Of a stretch of DNA of 14,911 nt, positions 6,643 through 12,742 are shown in pieces (the first letter of the stretch is position 1; each line of letters begins with the position of its first letter). The position numbers and the translations under genes were made by a program. Origin of the DNA: Candidatus Omnitrophota bacterium (lineage in GTDB: Bacteria > Omnitrophota > Gorgyraeia > 2-01-FULL-45-10); the NCBI GenBank assembly GCA_026387165.1, contig JAPLMG010000079.1:1-14911 (forward strand). The letters are read 5' to 3'. The notes below the pieces were generated by a model. It saw nothing but the letters and a program-made list of their open reading frames with translations, did not search any database and was not told where the DNA came from.

Positions 6643-7203
6643 ATGGTTGCTATTAAAACACCATCGATGGAGTTTAATAAAAAAGGGGTTCATCATGTTC
6701 CAATAAAGATTTTTCAAGTTAATGATAGCGCCATTTTAGCGGTTTACAAAGGCTCTATAAGCCCTCTAGATATATTAATAAAATATAGACAAAAACTACG
6801 GAATGGAAGATGGTCGAATATCAGGACGCCAAAACATATTCACTGGGTGGTGGATATTTTAATGAAGATGCAATCGTATGAGGAGCTGACCAGAGAATTT
6901 ATAGAATTTTTTATCGATGTATGGAATAGTACAACTCCTCTAACCAGTGAGCGCGAAAGAAACTCCCTTGATCCGGAAGCAATCCTTAGTCTCAGCAAAG
7001 AAGAAGTTAAAAAATTTTCACAGCTAAGCCATAAAGGAGAGTATAGTGTAAAATTCTTACTCTTATTGGCAAAATTATTAATGATTCAAGAAAAAACGAA
7101 TCGTGCCGATGCATATATGTTTAAAAGAGTGTTAGATGGTTTAAAAGAAGGAAAAGATCTATTTCGTATTTTAGCTACAGCCTCATTGGTAAGCAGAAGA
7201 TAG
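6643..7203 (+). CDS. Hypothetical 186-aa protein linked to the restriction-modification pair
   Basis: I do not recognise this protein. AGGAGA precedes the ATG by about nine bases. The N-terminal 50 residues are beta-rich (VPIKIFQVNDSAILAVYKGS); the rest is mostly helical. It contains a well-formed motif-like run RTPKHIHWVVDILMKMQ, a middle segment ELTREFIEFFIDVWN, and a C-terminal helical pair (SVKFLLLLAKLLMIQEKTN). There is no signal peptide, membrane helix or obvious catalytic triad. It is A+T rich like the nuclease and lies 76 bp behind it, but a terminator stands between them and I see no convincing promoter after that terminator. It may be expressed by read-through as an accessory subunit of the restriction system, or be an independent defence gene. 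Both ideas rest on position alone. Confidence 0.6.
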   Translation: MVAIKTPSMEFNKKGVHHVPIKIFQVNDSAILAVYKGSISPLDILIKYRQKLRNGRWSNIRTPKHIHWVVDILMKMQSYEELTREFIEFFIDVWNSTTPLTSERERNSLDPEAILSLSKEEVKKFSQLSHKGEYSVKFLLLLAKLLMIQEKTNRADAYMFKRVLDGLKEGKDLFRILATASLVSRR

Positions 7204-7249
7204 AATATTGTAGGTTGTTCCCAAATAGGATGGTTCTGAAAAAGTAATC

Positions 7250-7567
7250 ATGCAATACTTATTCAATTCATCGGGAGATTGGATAGCATTTCGATTTGAT
7301 AAATTCATTTTTGATGCCAACAGTGACTGGATAGGTTGGTTACCATGGAATTCGAATGACGTCGTAGATGTTAATGGGGAATATATCGGGACTATCTGTA
7401 ATGATAATAGGTTTTATAAGTTTACCAATAAGCCATATTTAGGCTATCCTGGCTATCCGAGCTATCCTGGCTATCCGGGGTATCCTGGTTATCCGGGGTA
7501 TGCAGGATATTCTTCCCTCCCACTCATGGCAGAGGACATTAATATGGACAAACTAGAGAGGTTCTGA
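7250..7567 (+). CDS. 4-fold beta flower protein with GYP-repeat tail
   Basis: This 105-residue protein matches what I know as the small '4-fold beta flower' family. It has repeating (S/N)(G/S)-(D/E)-(W/Y)-I-(A/G) beta units: SSGDWIAF (7-14), NSDWIGWLPW (24-33) and NGEYIGTI (42-49). A low-complexity tail of GYP triplets follows (residues 65-87). The beta part probably forms a symmetric propeller-like sheet; the tail would be extended and sticky. Its biochemical role is not established. It has no clear Shine-Dalgarno. Its TGA overlaps the ATG of the HEPN gene by one base (TGATG), implying translational coupling and a shared function. It could act as the partner or antitoxin of the HEPN protein, or as a sensor; that is inference from position. 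Confidence 0.75.
   Translation: MQYLFNSSGDWIAFRFDKFIFDANSDWIGWLPWNSNDVVDVNGEYIGTICNDNRFYKFTNKPYLGYPGYPSYPGYPGYPGYPGYAGYSSLPLMAEDINMDKLERF
7442..7510 (+). repeat. In-frame tandem repeat encoding (GYP)n
   Basis: A 9-base unit GGCTATCCT/G is repeated about seven times with drift between GGC/GGG/GGT glycine codons and TAT tyrosine codons. An 18-base super-unit (GGCTATCCTGGCTATCCG) can be seen in the first half. Being a multiple of three, copy number can change without breaking the frame. Confidence 0.85.
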
Positions 7568-8241
7568 TGAATAGTAAATTTAATAACTATCCTACCAAAC
7601 CCGCAAGTCCCCGCGCTTTTAACGCCTATATGATACTTTGTAGTACACATGATGCTGCTTCGTCTTTTTTTGATATTTTTGAAAGAAGACGAAGACGAAA
7701 AACGAAAGGCACTTCTACCGATGAAGAACAAGATTTACTTCGTGCCATGTTAGTATTTGCAACATCAGGACTTGATTCAATGATTAAACAACTGATAACA
7801 GATGCGTTACATCAAATAATAATAAAAGATGTGGGTGCAAGAGAGGTGTTTAAAAATTATATTGAAAAAAAACTTATTCAATCAAACCAGATAAATGCCA
7901 AGCTATTAGCAGCATCATTAGTAGAGCAAGATCCCCGAAAAAGGCTTGTTGACGAAGTAGTAAGAGACCTCACTTCTAACAGCCTGCAATCAAAAGAAGA
8001 GCTGTTAAGAGCCGCCTCCTTTTTTGATATACCATCGCAGGATTTATCTAGCGACCCTAATCGTCTAAAAGAGATTTTTGATGCGCGGAATCAAATTTCA
8101 CACGAAATGGATATAAATTTTAGTCAACGTAATAGAAAAAGACGTCAGAGAAAACAATCCGATATGATCCGCTATACAAATGAAATTTTGCGAATAGCAA
8201 AGACCTTTCTCTCGATAGTTGATAAGAAATTAATAGCCTAA
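7567..8241 (+). CDS. Putative HEPN-domain ribonuclease
   Basis: This 224-residue, mostly helical protein carries the HEPN signature R-x4-H as R174-N-Q-I-S-H179 within the helix FDARNQISHEMD. An earlier helix, LRAMLVFATSGLDSMIKQLI (59-78), fits the first long helix of RiboL-PSP-type HEPN domains. HEPN proteins are typically metal-independent RNases used as toxins in toxin-antitoxin, abortive infection and CRISPR-linked systems, active as dimers. Two arginine-lysine patches (residues 40-47 and 188-197) flank the core and could bind RNA. The ATG overlaps the TGA of the beta-flower gene. The usual MNT nucleotidyltransferase partner is absent. It lies downstream of a restriction-modification pair, as expected in a defence island. 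A non-toxic helical protein with a chance RxxxxH is the main alternative. Confidence 0.68.
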   Translation: MNSKFNNYPTKPASPRAFNAYMILCSTHDAASSFFDIFERRRRRKTKGTSTDEEQDLLRAMLVFATSGLDSMIKQLITDALHQIIIKDVGAREVFKNYIEKKLIQSNQINAKLLAASLVEQDPRKRLVDEVVRDLTSNSLQSKEELLRAASFFDIPSQDLSSDPNRLKEIFDARNQISHEMDINFSQRNRKRRQRKQSDMIRYTNEILRIAKTFLSIVDKKLIA

Positions 8242-8291
8242 TAAACTATTCAATAACGGTGCCATTCTGCAAAGTTGAAAATTAGAAAAAT

Positions 8292-8337
8292 TAGGGGCAG
8301 CGCCCATTTTTTGCAAAATAAAAAGTCGCTGACCCTA
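8292..8337. repeat. Palindromic element (TAGGGGCAGCG / CGCTGACCCTA)
   Basis: An 11-bp inverted repeat with one mismatch encloses a 24-base A/T-rich interior whose T-run and A-run can pair further around GCAAA. I recall similar hairpins (gggcgctgaccc with a TTTTTGCAAAATAAAAAG interior) as dispersed repeats in other bacterial genomes, but only one copy is here. It fills most of the gap between the HEPN gene and the next gene. Confidence 0.55.
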
Positions 8338-8371
8338 TGTTTACCCGAGTAGTTCGGGTTAGGAAGGACTG

Positions 8372-8875
8372 ATGAACCCTTTGGAACGTTTTTCGGAAAA
8401 ACCGTTCAGAGCAATGATTGAGGATGTCGGCTCGCATGATTATTGCTTGTATGAAAAGGGCGAACGTCTTCCTGGAGACGTCCTTAAGCCATCTCTGAAT
8501 ATAGATTATTATAACAGCGTTCTTGCCGGTACCGGTTGCTCAGGAGACTCTTATATCATCACATACGACAATAATTCTCCTGATATTGTTATTCCTAAAG
8601 GGTCCCCTCTCGTGGTGCTTCGGCTTTTAAGATATGATAGCGGCCATGATAATTATGGACCTCATTATAATGCAACTGATCAACTATTCTTCCCGTCGAA
8701 ATCGGGTGATATTTATAGGCTTGTACGAAGTCATCCGCCGGATCATTTCAAAACTATCACCGGAAGCTCGACTTTAATATCAGTCGCTGATGCGTATAAT
8801 CTTCCAGTTCAAAAAAAGGGGCCGGTTGAGTTGGGGGTCTATGGGGGGTCTATGGGGTCAGGTCTTGACTATTGA
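8372..8875 (+). CDS. Hypothetical 167-aa protein with repeat-derived C-terminus
   Basis: I do not recognise this protein. It starts at ATG 8372 with AGGAAGG upstream. There is no signal peptide or membrane segment. The body is rich in Asp, Tyr, Gly and His (for example YDSGHDNYGPHYNATDQL and DIYRLVRSHPPDHF) and looks beta-rich, possibly an ADP-ribosyltransferase-like or small binding fold, though I cannot place it. After about residue 153 the reading frame enters tandem GGGGTCTAT units and then the left arm of a long palindrome. The final VELGVYGGSMGSGLDY is therefore repeat-encoded and the original stop is probably lost. It should be read as a gene whose 3' end was replaced, and may not be functional. 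Confidence 0.5.
   Translation: MNPLERFSEKPFRAMIEDVGSHDYCLYEKGERLPGDVLKPSLNIDYYNSVLAGTGCSGDSYIITYDNNSPDIVIPKGSPLVVLRLLRYDSGHDNYGPHYNATDQLFFPSKSGDIYRLVRSHPPDHFKTITGSSTLISVADAYNLPVQKKGPVELGVYGGSMGSGLDY
8833..8857 (+). repeat. GGGGTCTAT short tandem units
   Basis: Three consecutive G-runs with TCTAT between them (GGGGGTCTAT, GGGGGGTCTAT, GGGGTC) lead directly into the long palindrome that follows. They lie inside the coding frame of the 167-aa gene. Confidence 0.6.
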
Positions 8876-8912
8876 CAGATGCCATGAAGTGTCAAATGTC
8901 AAGACCTGACCC
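8855..8912. repeat. Long palindrome GGGTCAGGTCTTGAC
   Basis: GGGTCAGGTCTTGAC (8855-8869) is matched perfectly by GTCAAGACCTGACCC (8898-8912). TTGACA/TGTCAA extends the stem inwards, leaving a 12-base loop. The structure has the form of a REP/BIME-type or mobile-element end palindrome. It overlaps the stop codon of the 167-aa gene. No transposase gene accompanies it. Confidence 0.75.
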
Positions 8913-8976
8913 TCTTATTCCCTCTTATTCCCGACCCTCTTATTCCCTCTTATTCCTCCTCTTATTCCCTCTTATT
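8910..8976. repeat. Tandem repeat of CCCTCTTATT
   Basis: Six copies of a 10-base unit follow the palindrome, arranged in pairs with short spacers (CCCGA between the second and third, CCT between the fourth and fifth; the fifth copy lacks one C). The first copy shares its CCC with the palindrome's right arm, so the two elements appear fused. No coding frame covers it. Confidence 0.85.
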
Positions 8977-9020
8977 ATTAATCGGGTTAGAATCTGTAAT
9001 CAGAAGATCCGAATGAGCGC

Positions 9021-9095
9021 ATGAGGTTATACAAAGAATATATGTTGCAAAAGCGGCCTTATGAAATTATAGTGGATAAGGGGCTGAAGATTTGA
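9021..9095 (+). pseudogene. Possible gene remnant, 24 codons
   Basis: A short frame reads MRLYKEYMLQKRPYEIIVDK and four more residues to a stop, in a gap otherwise made of repeats. Its frame is open a few codons upstream (SEDPNER) to a TAA. The RMRLYKEY-like segment is faintly reminiscent of a transposase fragment, but this is too short to be sure. It has no ribosome site and may be chance. Confidence 0.2.
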
Positions 9096-9149
9096 GATTG
9101 TCGGATGTCCCTTTTTAGGATGGCGCCAATTATCAGAAAGGAAAATGGT

Positions 9150-9674
9150 ATGAAGAAAATAATGTTGCCCGTGCTTATTATATTTTTATTGACTGACTAT
9201 GCCAGTGCACAGGAACGAGGTCAGTTTACGGGTAAAGAGGCTAAGGAAGAAATTAAACAATATTTGGCCAACCCGAAAGAAGATATATTGATAGTCGTTG
9301 AGTCAAAAGAGGATACTTTATTCGGTAATACAATAAATATTCGTAGTTCGACAGGGAATAATAATAACTCGTTTAAGAGTTCAACGCCTTATTGCCTTAG
9401 ACTTCAATTCGGTAACGTTATTGCAGAGACAAGAGAGCAATTTAAAAGATATCCTCCTGCAGAGCGGCAGCAGGAATTATTAAAATTAAAATTGCAAAAC
9501 CCTCCGACTATATTTATCGCTCAAAGCCAGAGCCAAACAGGAATTAAAGGAAAGGTTTATTATGATGGTCGGGAAATTGCGTCCTCAAACGCAGATATAC
9601 CTTATGGTGTGGTAACTCTAACTATTGAATATCCATTTGAAAAAGGACTCTTAAAAGAGCTTCAAAAGCCTTAA
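9150..9674 (+). CDS. Secreted hypothetical protein
   Basis: This 174-residue protein is likely exported. The start at 9150 is chosen over the in-frame ATG at 9105 because AAAGGAAA lies seven bases before it and it gives a clean signal peptide: Lys-Lys, a hydrophobic core (LPVLIIFLL), and a cleavage site ASA|QERG after residue 20. The mature part is hydrophilic with a Gly/Asn/Ser-rich loop (STGNNNNSFKSS), a helix-forming YPPAERQQELLKLKL and a C-terminal beta segment. I recognise no family and no cysteine pattern apart from a single Cys. It stands alone between repeat elements, with no partner gene, and is a likely periplasmic cargo gene. Confidence 0.6.
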   Translation: MKKIMLPVLIIFLLTDYASAQERGQFTGKEAKEEIKQYLANPKEDILIVVESKEDTLFGNTINIRSSTGNNNNSFKSSTPYCLRLQFGNVIAETREQFKRYPPAERQQELLKLKLQNPPTIFIAQSQSQTGIKGKVYYDGREIASSNADIPYGVVTLTIEYPFEKGLLKELQKP

Positions 9675-9683
9675 TATTTTGCC

Positions 9684-9737
9684 GGGAAATTCGGGGGACA
9701 CAATACTTGTCTCGCTGAATTAAGCACTGTGTTCCTG
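9684..9737. repeat. Degenerate palindrome (ATTCGGGGGACACAATACTT)
   Basis: The left part GGGGGACACAATACTT can pair imperfectly (about 11 of 16 positions) with AAGCACTGTGTTCCTG. I recall AATTCGGGGGACAC...GAATTAAGTATTGTGTCCCC as a dispersed palindrome type near REP-associated transposases. Here it is an eroded single copy following the secreted-protein gene. Confidence 0.45.
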
Positions 9738-9754
9738 TCTGCCTTAGATAGGTA

Positions 9755-9783
9755 TTGCTGATTTGTAATTACTTGGGTATAAT
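9755..9783 (+). promoter_or_regulatory. Sigma-70 promoter of the GNAT gene
   Basis: TTGCTG (9755-9760) and a perfect TATAAT (9778-9783) are separated by 17 bp. The leader to the ATG at 9845 would be about 55 bases and ends with AAAGGAG eight bases from the start. Confidence 0.75.
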
Positions 9784-9844
9784 GAAGTTGGGTTAGTCAA
9801 AAAGGAACGCGTCCCGAAGATACCAAGATAAAGGAGCGAACTCC

Positions 9845-11080
9845 ATGGAAGCATCCACTCTTAATAATGAAACCGGCCCCGCATTGACCCATACTGGTTC
9901 CGCGAACAAAGCGAGCGAAGCTGGCGGCAGAGTCAAAACATATAGAAGCATCTCCGAAGTGACCGAAGGTGAGTGGGACGCCATTGTAGGCAAAGATCAG
10001 ATATTCTGCACGCATAAATATGTTGAAGCTTTAGAGAAGTCGGGCATGAACGAGGGCAGGTGCTACTACGTGGTCGTCTATGACGGCGATAAGATCATCG
10101 CGCATGCTTCGGTCTACTTTACCAGCGCGGAGTTGGACGTCTTTGCCCGGGGAGCCATAAAAAAAATAATCCATCTGATCAGGCGTAAGTGGAAGAATTT
10201 TTTAATCCTGCGGTCTCTTGAATGCGGGCCGCCCATAGCGCCGGGGAACGCTCTGTCATTTAGAGACGGCGTGGATCGCGCCGAAGCACTGCGGCTGCTC
10301 TGCCGCGGAATAGAAGGATTGGCAAAAGAGCTTGGCATAAACTTTCTTTTATTCCGTGACTTTTATGACGATGCGACAGAGCTTTGCGGCCTTTTAAAAG
10401 AACGCGGATATGCGAAGATCCATAATCTGCCGAAGGCCGAGATCAAAGTCAGGTGGAAGAGCTTCGATGAATACCTGAACTCCATGCGCAGCAATTACAG
10501 GTGCAAGATCGTTAAGAGCATGGAGAAGTGCGCCAAAGCAAATATATCCATACAGCCGCTGAAAAATTTTTTGATCCATCATCCGCGTGAGCTGAAACGA
10601 TTGCATGATAATGTTGCCCGCCAGGCCAAAGAAATTCAGCGGGAGCCGGTGGCCGAGATATTTTTTCAAAATCTTGATAAGTATCTTGGCGAAAAAGCTG
10701 TTGTCCTCGCGGCGACGAAGGACGACAAGCTCATTGGTTTTATGCTCACGCTCTTTAATGATAAAGAGCTTATCTCGGCGCTTATTGGCTTAGATTATGA
10801 TTACAACCGGGACTACTGCACGTATTTCAATCTTTTCTATAAGACTATAGAATTGGCCATTGAAACGGGAATGGATAAGATTGACATGGGCATTACGACC
10901 CTTGATCCGAAAAAGGATATGGGTTCCGGCATAGTCGCCTTGAATATGTATATGAAGCACTCCAACCCGCTTCTCAATAATATCATCCCTGTGCTATTTG
11001 ATATGGTAACCCCTCCGGATACCACAGGGCCAAGGAATGTCTTTAAGGAAGCTCACGCTGACCTAAAAGAAGGCCTTTAG
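9845..11080 (+). CDS. FemAB-like GNAT acyltransferase
   Basis: This 411-residue protein belongs to the large two-lobed GNAT group that includes FemAB-like 'peptidogalycan' enzymes and uncharacterised acyltransferases. Such enzymes transfer an acyl or aminoacyl group to an amine. Visible hallmarks are an N-terminal YRSISEVTEGEWDAIVG and CTHKYVEALEKSG entry, the ECGPP block, and SFDEYLNSMRSNYRCKIVK in the linker. A C-terminal GNAT lobe follows, with AATKDDKLIGFMLTLFNDKEL, YNLF-like YFNLFYKTIELAIETGM and IDMGITTLDPKKDMG. The first 30 residues look disordered. It has its own strong promoter and ribosome site and converges on the radical SAM/PlsC operon across a shared terminator. A link to lipid or cell-envelope modification is plausible because of that neighbourhood. 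The substrate is unknown. Confidence 0.8.
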   Translation: MEASTLNNETGPALTHTGSANKASEAGGRVKTYRSISEVTEGEWDAIVGKDQIFCTHKYVEALEKSGMNEGRCYYVVVYDGDKIIAHASVYFTSAELDVFARGAIKKIIHLIRRKWKNFLILRSLECGPPIAPGNALSFRDGVDRAEALRLLCRGIEGLAKELGINFLLFRDFYDDATELCGLLKERGYAKIHNLPKAEIKVRWKSFDEYLNSMRSNYRCKIVKSMEKCAKANISIQPLKNFLIHHPRELKRLHDNVARQAKEIQREPVAEIFFQNLDKYLGEKAVVLAATKDDKLIGFMLTLFNDKELISALIGLDYDYNRDYCTYFNLFYKTIELAIETGMDKIDMGITTLDPKKDMGSGIVALNMYMKHSNPLLNNIIPVLFDMVTPPDTTGPRNVFKEAHADLKEGL

Positions 11081-11081
11081 C

Positions 11082-11138
11082 AAAAAGGGGTCTGACCCAA
11101 CGCGCCTATTAAGGCGTGAATGGGTCTGACCCCTTTTT
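11082..11138. terminator. Bidirectional terminator made of a GGGGTCTGACCC palindrome
   Basis: AAAAAGGGGTCTGACCCA pairs with TGGGTCTGACCCCTTTTT, with one central mismatch, and an inner CGCC/GGCG pairs around TATTAA. A and T runs of five flank the stem, so it can stop transcription from both sides. It lies directly after the GNAT stop and contains the last codons and stop of the radical SAM gene. The GGGTCTGACCC core resembles the other GGGTC palindromes in the window, so it is probably a repeat element recruited as a terminator. Confidence 0.8.
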
Positions 11139-12071
11139 AAGGAATGCTCTTATAAGATAATCACAGAAGAAGCACTGGTTAGTCGTCTTGCCCGGGAAGC
11201 GCACACCGGCTCTCTCTATCCGCTTTCTTACCGGATGAAATCCCGTATCAAATATAGAAGCGATAAAGCGGTTCTTCCGCGCATTACGTAAAAGCTGTTT
11301 TGGAGAATCCCGCTCGATCGAGCCGATAGTCAGGATGTCGGCGTCATTGGCATACCCACAGCATGGCTTTACCGTCCCGTCGGGAAGCACAAAGAGCACA
11401 TTACCCGGCCCCTTACACAGATCGTCCTTAAACCATTTTCCGTCCCACGCGTTTTTCAGCCCGGCCGCTTTACCAATGGTCGAAAGATCTATATATGATA
11501 TCCTGATAAAAAGGCTTTCGTTCTTTATGGCGGAAGGCCTTCCATTGACTATGATCAGGCGCGCGGATAGGGCCCGCGCAAGCCTTGCAAGCCGCTTTCG
11601 GGTCTGGCCTTCTTTCGCTCCTTTAACCGCCGCAATGGAAACTATGTCAGGGCGTCCCCATATTGCCGCCGCGGCCCTGATAAAAGAGGCGCACTTTTTA
11701 AGGTCCTGGCGGTGAAACGCGTCTACGCTTAGGCAGAGATCGCCATCGTAACCGGCACGGAAGAGACGGTTAAGCGCCGAGACAAGCTCCTTATCGGCGC
11801 CAAACCAGCCGCCGTTGGTCATGATGCGGCCAAAGAGCGTGCCGTGCCTCGCCGCTTCTTTTGAAATGGCGCACATGAGCTCGAGCGCCAGGAACGGCTC
11901 GCCTCCGGTGAACCCCACGCGCCTGATTCCGCTACGGGAAGACGCTGCCAGAAATTTAAGGGCGGCCTTTTTGTTTAACACTTCGGGGCGCTGCTCGATA
12001 TCGCAATGCGCGCAGCGGAGATTGCAGGCCGTTGTGAGACAGAAGAGAACTTCTTTGGGGAAATTTTTCAT
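11109..12071 (-). CDS. Radical SAM protein with SPASM-like C-terminal cysteines
   Basis: This 320-residue protein should bind a [4Fe-4S] cluster through C16-x3-C20-x2-C23 (CNLRCAHC) and cleave S-adenosylmethionine to start radical chemistry. GFTGGEPF (53-60) is the SAM-binding block. The C-terminal region has C219, C237-C238 in VKPCCGY and C300-x2-C303, after an LPDGTVKPCC segment. This is typical of SPASM or twitch auxiliary cluster domains of enzymes that modify peptides, carbohydrates or lipids. The last nine residues (KKGSDPFTP) are encoded by the palindromic terminator and are not likely to be part of the fold. It starts four bases after the PlsC stop, so it is the distal gene of that operon. 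No peptide precursor gene was found nearby. The target could be a product of the neighbouring lipid enzymes. Confidence 0.85.
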   Translation of the reverse strand: MKNFPKEVLFCLTTACNLRCAHCDIEQRPEVLNKKAALKFLAASSRSGIRRVGFTGGEPFLALELMCAISKEAARHGTLFGRIMTNGGWFGADKELVSALNRLFRAGYDGDLCLSVDAFHRQDLKKCASFIRAAAAIWGRPDIVSIAAVKGAKEGQTRKRLARLARALSARLIIVNGRPSAIKNESLFIRISYIDLSTIGKAAGLKNAWDGKWFKDDLCKGPGNVLFVLPDGTVKPCCGYANDADILTIGSIERDSPKQLLRNARKNRFIASIFDTGFHPVRKRIERAGVRFPGKTTNQCFFCDYLIRAFLKKGSDPFTP

Positions 12072-12075
12072 CCTT

Positions 12076-12693
12076 CTACTTCAACATATCTTTGATCGCC
12101 CGGGTGACTTTGTCTAGGTTCCTCATAAGTATCTCATCGGGAACCTTCCCTTCTTTTTCATATCTCTCTAAATAAAAAGGGCGCCCCACACTTATTTCGA
12201 TTCTTTGAGAACGGCGCGGTAATATCCTGGATGTGGGCCAGGCTTCGAACGTTCCTTTTATGCCTATAGGAATGACCGGCGCCCCGGTCTTCAAGGCAAA
12301 GACCGCGACCCCTTTGTGGGCGCGGCCGACTTCTACCTCTCTGCATTTTTTACATTCTCCTTCAGGAAATATAAGGATCATATTACCTTCATTAAGTTTT
12401 GCCAAAGCGCCGGCGACGGAGTCCCTCGCGCCGATACAGTCGGTAAGACGCAATCCCCACCCAAGCCACCATATTTTGAATAGAAAATCGGCGGCGATCG
12501 CGTAGAATGGCCTTGGGGTAACATAAAAGAGCATCACCGAGTCCAGGTAGCTGGAGTGGTTGCTCGCGAGGATCGCTTTTCCCGTCATAGGCATATTCTC
12601 AAGCCCCTTAGTTATGACCTTGTACCCCATCAGCTTCACAAAAAAAAGATCCCCAACAATACGATTCAGTAATGATCTCGTGATCTTATTCAT
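12076..12693 (-). CDS. PlsC-type acyltransferase, stand-alone
   Basis: This 205-residue protein has the acyltransferase signature NHSSYLD (45-51; His and Asp catalytic) and FPEG (109-112), followed by APVIPIGIKGT. It would add an acyl chain to a lysophospholipid or similar alcohol at the membrane. Unlike the first PlsC here it continues FPEGECKKCREVE, with a C-x2-C pair where most relatives have TRS, which could mean another acceptor or a metal or disulfide site. It lies between the large fused ligase/ACP/PlsC gene (50 bp upstream) and the radical SAM gene (four bases downstream), so the three form one transcription unit. A GGGG-type ribosome site is about ten bases before the ATG. Confidence 0.85.
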   Translation of the reverse strand: MNKITRSLLNRIVGDLFFVKLMGYKVITKGLENMPMTGKAILASNHSSYLDSVMLFYVTPRPFYAIAADFLFKIWWLGWGLRLTDCIGARDSVAGALAKLNEGNMILIFPEGECKKCREVEVGRAHKGVAVFALKTGAPVIPIGIKGTFEAWPTSRILPRRSQRIEISVGRPFYLERYEKEGKVPDEILMRNLDKVTRAIKDMLK

Positions 12694-12742
12694 TTTTTGA
12701 CATCCCCTTCTATTGTTATGAATCTATCCGCAGCGCGGCTCT

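Noticed and set aside
8910..8976. CRISPR-like array of CCCTCTTATT
   Set aside because: Units are 10 bases with 0-5 base spacers, with no unique 30-base spacers and no cas genes. It is a simple tandem repeat.
9105..9149. Upstream ATG for the secreted protein
   Set aside because: Starting at 9150 has a better ribosome site and puts the signal peptide at the N-terminus, as expected.
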